64,000 bases of DNA from assembly GCF_044068515.1 (NCBI RefSeq), contig NZ_JBIPKI010000001.1, positions 186,001 to 250,000 on the forward strand, in the 5' to 3' direction. A program made the translations under genes and the position numbers. Shown in pieces: positions 50,301-59,472 of this stretch. The number at the start of each line of letters is the position of its first letter. The stretch's first letter is position 1. The notes beneath the pieces are model-generated. The model ran no database searches, had not been told where the DNA came from, and saw only the letters and a list, made by a program, of their open reading frames with translations. This DNA comes from Desulfurivibrio sp044068515. GTDB taxonomy: Bacteria > Desulfobacterota > Desulfobulbia > Desulfobulbales > Desulfurivibrionaceae.

Positions 50301-52466
50301 TCAGCCGCGGCGAGCGCCGGCTTTTCCCCCGAACAAGCCGAAGGCCGATTTGAGGGCGGCCCGGCGGTCGTCGTTGGCGACTGCCCTCTGAGTAGCCGGG
50401 TCGGCTCCCGGGTCGGCTTGGCTCGCATCCCAGAGTCGGCCGATGGCGGGGAGGCAGTCTAAGGGCAGGGGCGGCGGGGGCAGCAGGAAATCCTCCCGGC
50501 CCTGGTTGCGGATGGCGTTGAAAAAGGCCGGATGCAGGCAAAGCTCGCTGCAGAGGGCGACGCGGGGTGTGGAATCCGGGCCGGCCTGTTCCCAGATAAT
50601 CCGGCTCAGCCATTCGGCCAGGCTTTCCAGCCAGCCGCGACAGAGGGCGGCGGAGCCGACTCCGCCGACGGCATAGCTCAGGGCGCTGCGCAACACGCGC
50701 CGCTCGTCCAGCCGCCAGGGATCATGGTTCGCCGCCATTTCCAGGCGGGGGCTGCGGCCGGGGTTTACCAGGGCGGCCAGCCGGAGAAAATGCGCGATCG
50801 GGCCGGATTCTGCCGGGGGAAAGCCGGTGCAGTCAAGGCTGGTCGTACCGTCAGGCAGGGGGGTGTTTTCTTGCTCCTCGCCGCCGATCAGCAGGAGCAG
50901 CAGCCAGAGATCGGCCGGATTGTCGATCCGGATGGGCGTCGGCCAGGTTTGCAGGCGCTGCCAGCGGTCGGGGTGATGGGTGGCAAAATTAGCCACCAAC
51001 CGTTGGGCCTGGTCGTCCAGTTCGGCCAGCTCGGCCAGGATGGCGGAGGGATGCTGCGGCCGGGAGACATCCGGAGCGACCAGGATTTTGATTTCTTGAG
51101 CCGGGGCCAGTTCCAGCAGGGTCAGGCCGTTGGGGTATGGGTAGAGGGAAATCCCGAAAATCGAACCCGGTCCGGTGGTTGCAAGCTCCGTCCGGGAGAG
51201 CTTACTGGCGGTCGAGGTAGCCAGGAAAGCGCGAAAAACCTGGCGGGGATTTACCGGCCCTGAAGGCTCCACATCAGCGGGCCGGGTGGTTGAACGAGTC
51301 AGGAGGAGAGCCGGCGACGCCGCAGTTTTGGGCGTTGCCGCGGTCGGGTGCTGGTGAATGGAGACGGTGACGGGACCATGGGCAGCGCCGGGCTGAAGGT
51401 CGGGGCCAAAATTCAGGGGGACTAAGAGCGGCAGCACCGCCCGGTGGCCGGTCAGCAGCCAGCGGTTTTGCCGGTCGGCCAGCATCAGGGGCCGGCAGCG
51501 GGGAGTTTCGGACCGGTTGGCCAGAAAAAGCAGGGGGATATCCAGGGCCCGCAGATGGCGGCCCAGGTGCCAGAAAAAAAGGTCGGCGGCCAAACCCACC
51601 GGCAAGGGGCTAGGCGCCAGTTGGTAACGCTGTTGATTTTCGGGGCTGGGCTCCAGCAGCAGCAGGGGTTTTTCCAGGGCGGCCAGCAACAGCAGTTCGT
51701 CCTCGCCGCAATGCCAGTATTCCGGCAAGGTTTCGGGAATGGTGACCAGGACTTCGCTGATGGCGGTAGGGTAATCTGGTTCTGAAGCCTGGGCCGCTGA
51801 GGTGTCCCGATCGGCCTCCCGGCTTGGCTTGGCGGGGGCGCCGGTATCCAGGTTTTGCGGAGCAACGGCGGCGGCCAGAAATTGTTCCCCGGGGAGACTG
51901 ATGTCGAGCCGCCGTCCGGCGGCCAGCAGTTGGGCCGCCTGGGCCAGGATCCCGAACCAGGCGGCGGCAGGCTGGGAAGCCGGCTGGTCGGGGGGCGCGA
52001 TCCGCGCGAGCCGAAGCTTGCCGCCAGGGGAATCAAGCTCCAGCCGCAGGCCCTGCCGGCCGGCGCCTCCGCAGAGATTACAGTTATCCGCGGGCAGACT
52101 CTGGCCCCGGAGATAATCCGCTTCCGCCCGGAGCAGGCAGCGGGGACAGGGTGGCAGCTCGTTGATCCCGGCCCGGTCCGGAAACGGAGCAATATCGTCC
52201 GCCCTGGCCTGGGCAACCAGGGTCTCGGGGGTCACCGCGGTGATCCCGCTCTCTTCAAGAAAGATCGAAAGGGGTACTTCCCGTCCCAATTGATCGGCCA
52301 GGGCGGCCAGCTCTTCCGCGGACCCCTCGGCCAGCAGGGAGATTTCCCCGGTGGAGTAATCCAGTTGATGGGTCAGGGAAGAGGAGCTGATCAAACGGCT
52401 GATCAGGTCGAAGAGCGGGCTGTTGCCGGTGCGGGTCCGGAAGAAAAAACGGATTTTATGAGACAC
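50301..52466 (-). CDS. Unassigned protein with HypF-type zinc finger, last gene of the hydrogenase operon
   Basis: 721 aa from GTG 52466, overlapping the protease stop. Residues 1-90 resemble a degenerate acylphosphatase-like region; next is a single C107-X2-C110-X18-C129-X2-C132 zinc finger, with exactly HypF spacing. The remaining 590 residues show neither YrdC nor Kae1/HypF carbamoyltransferase motifs. They are rich in Leu, Ala and Pro. A role in hydrogenase maturation is inferred from operon position and the zinc finger only. An upstream GTG at 52502 is possible, but GTG 52466 is better placed after GGGTGG. Confidence 0.6.
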   Translation of the reverse strand: MSHKIRFFFRTRTGNSPLFDLISRLISSSSLTHQLDYSTGEISLLAEGSAEELAALADQLGREVPLSIFLEESGITAVTPETLVAQARADDIAPFPDRAGINELPPCPRCLLRAEADYLRGQSLPADNCNLCGGAGRQGLRLELDSPGGKLRLARIAPPDQPASQPAAAWFGILAQAAQLLAAGRRLDISLPGEQFLAAAVAPQNLDTGAPAKPSREADRDTSAAQASEPDYPTAISEVLVTIPETLPEYWHCGEDELLLLAALEKPLLLLEPSPENQQRYQLAPSPLPVGLAADLFFWHLGRHLRALDIPLLFLANRSETPRCRPLMLADRQNRWLLTGHRAVLPLLVPLNFGPDLQPGAAHGPVTVSIHQHPTAATPKTAASPALLLTRSTTRPADVEPSGPVNPRQVFRAFLATSTASKLSRTELATTGPGSIFGISLYPYPNGLTLLELAPAQEIKILVAPDVSRPQHPSAILAELAELDDQAQRLVANFATHHPDRWQRLQTWPTPIRIDNPADLWLLLLLIGGEEQENTPLPDGTTSLDCTGFPPAESGPIAHFLRLAALVNPGRSPRLEMAANHDPWRLDERRVLRSALSYAVGGVGSAALCRGWLESLAEWLSRIIWEQAGPDSTPRVALCSELCLHPAFFNAIRNQGREDFLLPPPPLPLDCLPAIGRLWDASQADPGADPATQRAVANDDRRAALKSAFGLFGGKAGARRG

Positions 52467-53055
52467 GGTCACCCACCCGGCAACAGTTGGCGGCAATATC
52501 ACTGATCGTTAAAGCGGCGACTCTCTCCCCCTGGAATCCCCAGCCGGCCAGGATCTCCAGGGCTTTATTCTCCATCAGACCGGCGGCGGCCCGGATCGGG
52601 GGAGAGAGTTCAAAGCTGGCGGCACTGATTATCGCCGGCACCGCCGCCAGCACCATGATCCGGGGCAAATCCCCGGCCATGCGCATCATCGCCAGGGTCT
52701 GGCGCATTTCAACCTCATGGGCGCTGCCCTGGGCTTTGGCGGGGGCGGGCATCTCCAGGTAGTCAAAACAGAAGACCTCGCCCGGTTTGCTGCCGGTGGA
52801 GGTGATGGTGTCAAGCAGCAGCACCTGACTCTGTTCGGCCAGCAGGGGAATCAAGTGCGGCCCCAGGGTGCCGCCATCGACGATGGCGAAATGGGCCGGC
52901 CCGGGGCCGGCGGGGTCAGCCGCCCCCGGACCGTTGGCGAATCGATAGTTATGGCGCAACAAGGAGGCCAGGTGGACCCCCAGCCCCTCATCCCCGAAAA
53001 GGACGTTGCCTATCCCCAGCACCAGGGTTCTGGTTGGTATAATGTTATTTTTCAA
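52456..53055 (-). CDS. [NiFe]-hydrogenase maturation protease (HybD/HyaD type)
   Basis: 199 aa. The endopeptidase that removes the C-terminal peptide of the large subunit once Ni is inserted. TLVLGIGNVLFGDEGLGVHLA gives the conserved Glu, VDGGTLGPHLIPLL and LLLDTI the Asp, and the HEVEMRQTL segment the His that contacts nickel. It overlaps the cytochrome b gene by 11 bp and the next gene by about 11 bp. Residues 40-60 carry a Gly/Pro/Ala-rich insert. Confidence 0.93.
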   Translation of the reverse strand: MKNNIIPTRTLVLGIGNVLFGDEGLGVHLASLLRHNYRFANGPGAADPAGPGPAHFAIVDGGTLGPHLIPLLAEQSQVLLLDTITSTGSKPGEVFCFDYLEMPAPAKAQGSAHEVEMRQTLAMMRMAGDLPRIMVLAAVPAIISAASFELSPPIRAAAGLMENKALEILAGWGFQGERVAALTISDIAANCCRVGDRVS

Positions 53056-53734
53056 TTTTATTGAAACTGTAACCGCTGAAAATGGGCTCGATGACGGCGC
53101 CGGGGGTTCTGTTGGCCGCCCAGAGGACCATGTATATATGAATCGGGATGAAAATGATCATCGCCCACATGGCAATGTAATGGAAATGGCTCACCCCGGT
53201 GAGGCCGCCCATCCAGACGGTAAGCGGTCCCAGCAGTTTGCCCAGCACCCCTCCCAACCCCTCGTGGTAATTGGCGGCATGGAGAATAAAGCCGGTCAGG
53301 ATCTGGAACACCAGGAGAATCATCAGGCCCAGGTAAAAGACATGCTGGAGCGGTCCGTAAGCTCCCTGGCGCTTAAATGAACCCAGGAGCAGATAATATT
53401 TCAGCTGCCGGCCCCAGGAGCCGGGGCTGATGGTGTCGCGAAAAGAGGCCTGTTCGTAGCGACGGCTGTACCTGTCGAAAAAGAACAGAAAAATCCGCAT
53501 GATGGTGACAAAGGCCAGACCAAAGCCGAAGACGACGTGCCAGAACCGGACCAGAGCGTTTTGGAAATTAACCGGCTCCAGGTCCGGACCGGGGCTCAGA
53601 AAAGGTTTGGCCAGGTAAAAACCGGTGGGGATCAGGGCGAAGATCAGCAGGGCCCGCAACCAGTGGAGCCAGCGGATTTCGGCGGAAAAACGATAAAATC
53701 TGGCAAAAATGTCTTGCTCGTTGCTGTTTTTCAT
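53045..53734 (-). CDS. [NiFe]-hydrogenase b-type cytochrome subunit
   Basis: 229 aa with four to five transmembrane helices. Conserved haem-ligand histidines are in RWLHWLRALLI, FWHVVFGFG, LQHVFYLGLM and SHFHYIAMWAMIIFIPIHIYM. It passes electrons from hydrogenase iron-sulfur clusters into the quinone pool. The gene follows the large subunit with a 9-bp gap, in the hyaS-hyaL-hyaB-hyaP-type order. Confidence 0.93.
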   Translation of the reverse strand: MKNSNEQDIFARFYRFSAEIRWLHWLRALLIFALIPTGFYLAKPFLSPGPDLEPVNFQNALVRFWHVVFGFGLAFVTIMRIFLFFFDRYSRRYEQASFRDTISPGSWGRQLKYYLLLGSFKRQGAYGPLQHVFYLGLMILLVFQILTGFILHAANYHEGLGGVLGKLLGPLTVWMGGLTGVSHFHYIAMWAMIIFIPIHIYMVLWAANRTPGAVIEPIFSGYSFNKIEK

Positions 53735-53743
53735 CGCTGAACC

Positions 53744-55447
53744 TCATTGTCCCGGATTGACCTGGTAGTTGGCCAGTTCCTGTCCCCGGTAGTCGAGGAC
53801 GTGGACGGCGCAGGCCAGGCAGGGGTCGAAGGAGTGAATGGTGCGAATAATTTCCAGCGGCTGGGTCGGGTCGGCCAGTTGGATCCCGATCAGGGCCGCC
53901 TCGTAGGGGCCGTGCTGGCCGGCGGCGTCTATGGGGCTGGCGTTCCAGGTTGAGGGCACCACGCACTGGTAGTTGTCGATTACCCCGTTTCTGATCCGCA
54001 CCCAGTGACTGAGCATGCCGCGGGGCACGTCGCCCATTCCCCGGCCCCGGTATTCCCGGCGATTGTCGATGACATAGGGCGCGCAGGTTTCCTGGTCGAC
54101 CTTGAGATTTTCCACCAGATTGAGCAGGGTGGTCTTGCCGTGGTCGGCGATCAGCTTGGTCTGGAGCATGCGGCCTGCGGTCCGGCCCAGGGTGCTGAAC
54201 AGGGCCGGAACCGGCACCCCGGTTTCCTGCAGGAAATCATTGACCACCTTTTGCACTTTGTCATTGCCCCGGGCGTAGCCCACCAGCATCTGGGCCAGGG
54301 GACCCACTTCCACGGCCCGGCCGTTGTAGCGGGGAGCCTTGACCCAGGAGTATTTCCCGCTTTCATCGAGAACCTTGGCCCGGCCCTGGACGGTGTCGCC
54401 GTCCCGGAAACCGGTGTAGTTGGGAGCGGTTTTGCCCTGATAGGGATGGAGGGCCTCGTTGTCCTGATACCAGGAATGGGTCGCTTCCTCGGTGATTTGG
54501 TCCTCGTCGATATCATGGACCCGGCTCAGGTCGCCGTCGAGAACGATGCCGCTGTCAAACAGCCACTCATTGCGGCTGATCTGGAAATCGCGGGCGCTCA
54601 TGAAATTTTTGATCCCGGCCCCTTTGAGGACGCTGTCCTCGCTGATATAGGCTTCGGCGGCCATTTTGACATCGGCGTAATAGGCTCGGTTCATGAAATC
54701 GCTGACCTCTTCGAACTTGGTCAGGTACTCACCCAGGCGGTTGGGGTTGAGCAGGTCCATCACGCAGGTAACCCCGCCCACTACCAGGGACTGGGGATGG
54801 GGCTGCTTGCCGCCGAAAAGGGCCATCATCTGAGCGGCGTTGCGCTGCACCGCCAGGGCCTTGAGGTAATGGGAGAGGACGATCAGGTTCTGCTCGGGGT
54901 TCAACCGGTAGGTCTTGTGGCCCCAATAGGCGTTGGCGAAGGGCCCCAGATAACCTTCCTCGACAAAGCCCTTGAGTTTGGCCTGTACTGCCTTGAGTTC
55001 ATCGGCCCCGGTGGCAATGGGAAAATCGGCGTACTTGAAGGCCAGGTCGGAGGCCTTGCGGGGGTCGGCGGCCAGGGCCTGGGTGATGTCGCACCAGTCC
55101 AGGCCGTGGAGATGATAAAAGTGGACGATATGATCGTGCAGGAAGAGGGCCTGGCTCATCAAGGTGCGGGTCAGAATCGCGTTGTAGGGCGGAGTGATGC
55201 CGAGGGCGTTTTCCACCGCCTCGATCCCCACCCGGTAATGGGAATAGGTGCAGACTCCGCAGATCCGCTGGGTCAGCAGCCCGGCATCCCGGGGATCGCG
55301 GCCCTGGAGGATCAGTTCGATTCCCCGCCAGAGAGTGCTGCTGGCGTATGCGTCCTGAATGACATTGTTTTCATCAACCACAACTTCAACCCGCAGATGT
55401 CCTTCAATGCGGGTAATGGGGTCAACCACGATGCGTTTGGCGGTCAT
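53744..55447 (-). CDS. [NiFe]-hydrogenase large subunit
   Basis: 567 aa. Carries the NiFe(CN)2CO active site: L1 motif RICGVCTYSH and L2 motif DPCLACAVH close to the C-terminus, with 18 residues after the His to be removed by the protease. GFRDGDTVQGRAKV and SRNEWLFDSG are family features. ATG with AAGGAG. Uptake of H2 at the periplasmic face of the membrane is inferred from the small subunit's Tat signal. Confidence 0.97.
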   Translation of the reverse strand: MTAKRIVVDPITRIEGHLRVEVVVDENNVIQDAYASSTLWRGIELILQGRDPRDAGLLTQRICGVCTYSHYRVGIEAVENALGITPPYNAILTRTLMSQALFLHDHIVHFYHLHGLDWCDITQALAADPRKASDLAFKYADFPIATGADELKAVQAKLKGFVEEGYLGPFANAYWGHKTYRLNPEQNLIVLSHYLKALAVQRNAAQMMALFGGKQPHPQSLVVGGVTCVMDLLNPNRLGEYLTKFEEVSDFMNRAYYADVKMAAEAYISEDSVLKGAGIKNFMSARDFQISRNEWLFDSGIVLDGDLSRVHDIDEDQITEEATHSWYQDNEALHPYQGKTAPNYTGFRDGDTVQGRAKVLDESGKYSWVKAPRYNGRAVEVGPLAQMLVGYARGNDKVQKVVNDFLQETGVPVPALFSTLGRTAGRMLQTKLIADHGKTTLLNLVENLKVDQETCAPYVIDNRREYRGRGMGDVPRGMLSHWVRIRNGVIDNYQCVVPSTWNASPIDAAGQHGPYEAALIGIQLADPTQPLEIIRTIHSFDPCLACAVHVLDYRGQELANYQVNPGQ

Positions 55448-55523
55448 GGGCTGTTCTCCTTGGCTCGTTGAGAGGTCCGGGGCCGGGCTGCGAGGACCCG
55501 GCCGTTCTGCATGGATTCAGCAA

Positions 55524-56765
55524 TCAGGTCTTTTCTTTCGGGGCATCGGCTTTCTTGCCGCCACCAGGATCTGGGGGATTGCTGAAATTACCCCGAACCA
55601 CCGAATACACGGCGTGGGCGCCGATCCCCACCGCCGCCGCCGTCAGCAGGCCGAGGCCGACTTTGTCGGCGGTGGCGTCCGCCCCGCGGCCGCGGAAGGC
55701 CGTGCGGAAAAGGCGATCCTTGCGGGGCTCGACCAGGGGAGCCATGACATCCCAGAAATCCGGTTCACTGCAGCCGATGCAGCCATGACCGGCCTGGACC
55801 GGCCAGCTGGTGCCCTGGTTGAACTTCTGCCGGGAGCAGTTATTGAAGGTGTATGGCCCTTTGCAGCCTACTTTATAGAGGCAGTAGCCCAATTTGGCCC
55901 CTTCGTCACCGAAGCGTTGCACGAATTCGCCGGCGTCGAAGCGCCCCCGCCGCTCACAGAGATCGTGGACCCGCAGACCATAGGACCAGCGGGGGCGGTT
56001 GTAGCGATCGACGGCGGGCAGGGAACCGAAGAGAATGTAGTGCAGCAGGCTGCCCATCATGTTCTTTTCGCTGGGAGGACAGCCCGGGATATTGATCACC
56101 GGCTGGCGGATTATTTCGCTCAGGCCCTTGGCCTGGGTGGGATTGGGGTACGCGGCCTGGACTCCGCCGAAGGAAGCGCAGGAACCGATGGCGAAAGTCG
56201 CCAGGGCTCCGGCGGCGGCCTTGCGGCAGATTTCGATGCCGGTGTGGGCATGGGGCCCGATGGTCAGGAAGGTGCCGCCGGCGGCGGTGGGAATACCGCC
56301 CTCGACGATCAGCAGGTAGTTGCCGTGGTGGTTTTTCAGGGCGTTTTCGAGATTTTCTTCGGCCTGCCAGCCGCTGGCCGCCATCAGGGTTTCATGATAT
56401 TCTAAAGAAATATAGTTGAAGAGCAGGGTGTCCAGGGTTGGAGCATCGGTGCGGATGAAGCTTTCCACGCAACCGGTGCATTCGGCCATGTGGAGCCAGA
56501 CCACCGGGATGCGATTGAGCAGTTCGGCGGCTTTGGCGGTCAGGGGGGCAAATTTGGCCGGCAGCGAGAGGGCCGCGGTCATCGCCACCGACCATTTGAT
56601 GAAGTCGCGGCGGTTGATGCCGTGCTGGGCCAGGCTTTCGTTGAGGGTGGGACCGGGTCGCACCGGTTGGCGCCGGCCCAGTTCCGCCAGGCGTCGGCGG
56701 GCTCGGGCGGCAAGCAGGGTTAAACGTTGCCGGGACTTGCCATCTTGCTGGGAATTTGCGGTCAT
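55524..56765 (-). CDS. [NiFe]-hydrogenase small subunit
   Basis: 413 aa. A long N-region ends in a Tat motif (NRRDFIKWS, about residue 52), followed by a hydrophobic stretch. Cluster ligands are visible: AECTGCVES and GSCASFGG with GCPPSE (proximal), HDLCERR, CLYKVGCKGPYTFNNC and GHGCIGCSEP (others). The proximal motif is CTGC, not CTCC, so the O2-tolerant six-Cys type is not indicated. A C-terminal helix (about 370-392) anchors the protein. First gene of the operon, ATG with AAGGAG. Confidence 0.96.
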   Translation of the reverse strand: MTANSQQDGKSRQRLTLLAARARRRLAELGRRQPVRPGPTLNESLAQHGINRRDFIKWSVAMTAALSLPAKFAPLTAKAAELLNRIPVVWLHMAECTGCVESFIRTDAPTLDTLLFNYISLEYHETLMAASGWQAEENLENALKNHHGNYLLIVEGGIPTAAGGTFLTIGPHAHTGIEICRKAAAGALATFAIGSCASFGGVQAAYPNPTQAKGLSEIIRQPVINIPGCPPSEKNMMGSLLHYILFGSLPAVDRYNRPRWSYGLRVHDLCERRGRFDAGEFVQRFGDEGAKLGYCLYKVGCKGPYTFNNCSRQKFNQGTSWPVQAGHGCIGCSEPDFWDVMAPLVEPRKDRLFRTAFRGRGADATADKVGLGLLTAAAVGIGAHAVYSVVRGNFSNPPDPGGGKKADAPKEKT

Positions 56766-56995
56766 AAGCCATGCTCCTTGTCCGGATGGTTGAAGATGAC
56801 GCGGTACGGTGAGGAACCTCCAGCGGGCTTCTTACCAGCAGGCGGGGCCATCATCTGGCCCATGTTCTGCCGGGATAATCCGCCAACCGGGCGTTTCCCA
56901 CCCCTCCAAAACCAGGGACCGGCCCAAATCATCCAGGCCTGAAAAACCGCCTGGGCGCTTAGAGCGATGACTATTTGCCGTCCCCCTCCCCAGTA

Positions 56996-57045
56996 TCACA
57001 TTGTCATGTGACACCCTGTAACGTGTTACATTGTCATGCGACACA
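56996..57045. promoter_or_regulatory. Array of three palindromic operator-like sites upstream of the hydrogenase
   Basis: TGTCATGTGACA (56-57 kb boundary, inside 57001-57013), GTAACGTGTTAC (57017-57029) and TGTCATGCGACA (57032-57043) follow one another; the outer two lie in direct 15-bp repeats, 31 bp apart. GATACT with TTACAG (18-bp spacing) on the minus strand overlaps the array. The gene-free stretch 56766-57373 (608 bp) holds this array, the hairpins at 57102-57243 and the ispH leader. Confidence 0.55.
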
Positions 57046-57101
57046 TTGTGCAAATTGTAGGGAAAACCCCAGGCCCTTGTCAACCTGGTTTGTCGCGTTG
57101 A

Positions 57102-57203
57102 TGCAAAATAAATTTTGCAGGCTTGACCGGAATTGGCAAGACTGCCAATTCCGCCAACCGGTCAACCTCCGGCTTGCAAAAGCCGGCTTTTCGGTTTACT
57201 TTT
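57102..57203. other. Cluster of perfect hairpins between the hydrogenase and ispH genes
   Basis: TGCAAAAT-AA-ATTTTGCA (57102-57119); GGAATTGGCA-AGAC-TGCCAATTCC (57129-57152), enclosed by TTGACC/GGTCAA; and CCGGCTT-GCAA-AAGCCGG (57169-57186) with a GNRA-type loop, then a T-rich tail. This could be a small RNA with its terminator, or a set of binding sites. Confidence 0.5.
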
Positions 57204-57215
57204 CATAAAGGATTG

Positions 57216-57250
57216 GTCCCGGGGATTTTTAGGCCCCCGGGACTATTTTT
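57216..57250 (+). terminator. Intrinsic terminator upstream of ispH
   Basis: A perfect 9-bp stem GTCCCGGGG (57216-57224) / CCCCGGGAC (57235-57243) is followed by TATTTTTA. It has no coding gene upstream on the plus strand, which supports a non-coding transcript from the preceding hairpin region. Confidence 0.65.
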
Positions 57251-57373
57251 ATCAGCGTTGCCCCATTCCCCCGGGGCCGGCCCCGGCGCGGCTCTGAGTT
57301 GTTATATTGCGGCGCGGGGCCGGTGTTTGGGGACGCCCAGGCCTATGTGCTCTCAGGATAAGGAAGAGTGAAG

Positions 57374-58207
57374 ATGAAAGTAGTTCTGGCCAAGCATGCC
57401 GGTTTCTGCATGGGAGTGCGGCGGGCGGTGGAAACTACCTTGAAGCTGGTGGAAACCCGGCAAAGCCCCATTGCCACTTTCGGGCCGCTGATCCACAACC
57501 CCCAGGTTCTGGAGATGCTGGCGGAAAAAGGCGTCGGCGTCATGGAGGAGGTTCCGGCCAGCACCACGGGCACGGTGGTGATCCGGGCCCACGGGGTGCC
57601 GCCGGCCCGCAAGCTGCGCCTGCAGGAAAGCGGGGCGGTAATTGAAGACGCCACCTGCCCGCGGGTGGTCAAGGTGCAGGCGATCATTAATAAATATCAG
57701 CGCCTGGGGTACACCACGGTAATCGTCGGCGACCGCGATCATGCCGAAGTCGAAGGCCTGATAGGACATGCCGGGGCGGCCGGGCTGGTGGTCAGCCGGA
57801 TGACCGACCTGGACGGCCTTCAACTCAAGGCCCCCTATATCGTGGTCAGCCAGACCACCCAGGACGAAGAGATGTTTCGGGCCATCACCGCCGAGATCCT
57901 GGCCCGCTACCCCGGCGGCAAGGTCTTCAACACCATCTGCGACTCTACCCACAAGCGTCAGGACGAAGTGCGCAACATGTGCCGCGAGGTGGACGCCCTG
58001 GTGGTGGTGGGCGGGCGCAACAGCGCCAACACCAAGCGCCTGGCGGAAATCGCCGCCGGGCTCAATTGTCCGGTTTTCCTGGTGGAAACCGAGGATGAAC
58101 TGGACCCGGCAAAATTAAGAGGTTATCAATGCGTCGGCGTGACCGCCGGCGCCTCGACCCCGGCCTGGATTATCCGCCAGGTGGTGGCCACCCTCAATGC
58201 TATTTAG
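57374..58207 (+). CDS. ispH: 4-hydroxy-3-methylbut-2-enyl diphosphate reductase
   Basis: 277 aa. Final step of the MEP isoprenoid pathway, with an Fe-S cluster. The cluster cysteines are in HAGFCMGVRRAVE, DATCPRVVK and NTICDSTHKRQDE. VIRAHGVPP and VTAGASTPAW are also typical. GTG 57368 is another start, but ATG 57374 has AAGGA at 9 bases. It precedes ftsY by 72 bp. Confidence 0.96.
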   Translation: MKVVLAKHAGFCMGVRRAVETTLKLVETRQSPIATFGPLIHNPQVLEMLAEKGVGVMEEVPASTTGTVVIRAHGVPPARKLRLQESGAVIEDATCPRVVKVQAIINKYQRLGYTTVIVGDRDHAEVEGLIGHAGAAGLVVSRMTDLDGLQLKAPYIVVSQTTQDEEMFRAITAEILARYPGGKVFNTICDSTHKRQDEVRNMCREVDALVVVGGRNSANTKRLAEIAAGLNCPVFLVETEDELDPAKLRGYQCVGVTAGASTPAWIIRQVVATLNAI

Positions 58208-58279
58208 GACCCGTGGCGGCAATGGAGCTTGCCTCCTCCGGGAAGAGATATTCTGGTTGGGTAAATTCAGGTATTGTTG

Positions 58280-59455
58280 ATGCTGAGTTGGTTTAAAAAG
58301 AAATTTGGGACAGGCGAACCGGAAGCGGGCCTGCCAGGCGAAGCCGAAGCGGAAAAGCCGGCCGAAGAACTCGGCCGGGAGCAGCCGGAAGCAGCCGACG
58401 CCGCTGAACCGGCGCCAGAACTGAGCTGGGCCGCTTTTTTCCGGGCTGAGGAGCCGGCGGCGGCCGGGGAAACCGAGGCGAAAGCGGCCGGCCCAGCCGG
58501 CGGCGGCTTTTTTCAGCGCCTGCGGCAACAGCTGGAACGCAGCCGGGAAAACTTCATCAACCGGATGGACGAGCTTTTCCTCGGCAAGAAGGAGATCGAC
58601 GCCGAACTCTTCGACGAACTCGAGGAAATCATGATCACCTCCGATCTGGGGGCGGCCACCACCACGGAACTGCTGGACCGGGCCCGGGAGCGGGTCAAAC
58701 GTGAGCAGCTCAGCGACCCCCAGGCCCTGAAAAAAATCCTCCAGCAACTGCTCCTCGATTACCTGGTCCGGGCCGATCGCCCGGCCGAGCTGGTCCTGCC
58801 CTCCTCCGGCCCCTTCGTCATCATGGTCCTGGGCGTCAACGGGGTGGGCAAGACCACCACCATCGGCAAGCTGGCTTACAAGTTCAAACAAGCGGGTCAG
58901 AAGGTCCTGCTGGTGGCGGCGGATACCTTCCGGGCCGCGGCCAGCGAACAGTTGCAGGTCTGGGCCCAGCGGGTGGGGGTCGAAATCGTGGCCCAGCAGC
59001 AGGGGGCCGATCCTTCCTCGGTGATTTACGATGCCTTCGATTACGCCCGGCCCCGTGATTTTGACGTGATCATCGTCGATACCGCCGGCCGCCTCCACAC
59101 CAAGGTCAACCTGATGGAGGAACTGCGCAAGATCAAGCGGGTCATGAGCAAGAAGATTCCCGGCGCTCCCCATGAGGTGATGCTGGTGATCGACGCCACC
59201 ACGGGCCAGAACGGGGTTTCCCAGGCCCGCCTCTTCCATGAGGCGGTGGAGGTAACCGGGATCGCCCTGACCAAGCTCGACGGCACCGCCCGGGGCGGCA
59301 TCGTGGTCAACATCTGTCATGAATTCAATATTCCCATCCGCTTCATCGGGATCGGTGAACAGATGGAAGATTTGCGTGATTTTGAACCCGGCGAATTTGT
59401 CGCCGCCCTTTTTTCTCCGGCCGACGGCAACCGGCAGCCGCCCGCCGAACAATAA
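58280..59455 (+). CDS. ftsY: Signal recognition particle receptor FtsY
   Basis: 391 aa. A Glu/Ala-rich acidic A domain (residues 1 to about 90) precedes the NG GTPase: LGVNGVGKTTTIGKLA (G1), DTFRAAASEQL, VDTAGRLHTKVNLMEEL (G3) and TKLDGTARGG (G4). GIGEQMEDLRDFEP closes the family. It receives SRP-ribosome complexes at the membrane. ATG 58280 is chosen; upstream TTGs are possible. Confidence 0.96.
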   Translation: MLSWFKKKFGTGEPEAGLPGEAEAEKPAEELGREQPEAADAAEPAPELSWAAFFRAEEPAAAGETEAKAAGPAGGGFFQRLRQQLERSRENFINRMDELFLGKKEIDAELFDELEEIMITSDLGAATTTELLDRARERVKREQLSDPQALKKILQQLLLDYLVRADRPAELVLPSSGPFVIMVLGVNGVGKTTTIGKLAYKFKQAGQKVLLVAADTFRAAASEQLQVWAQRVGVEIVAQQQGADPSSVIYDAFDYARPRDFDVIIVDTAGRLHTKVNLMEELRKIKRVMSKKIPGAPHEVMLVIDATTGQNGVSQARLFHEAVEVTGIALTKLDGTARGGIVVNICHEFNIPIRFIGIGEQMEDLRDFEPGEFVAALFSPADGNRQPPAEQ

Positions 59456-59472
59456 CCGGCGGTTGAGAAACC

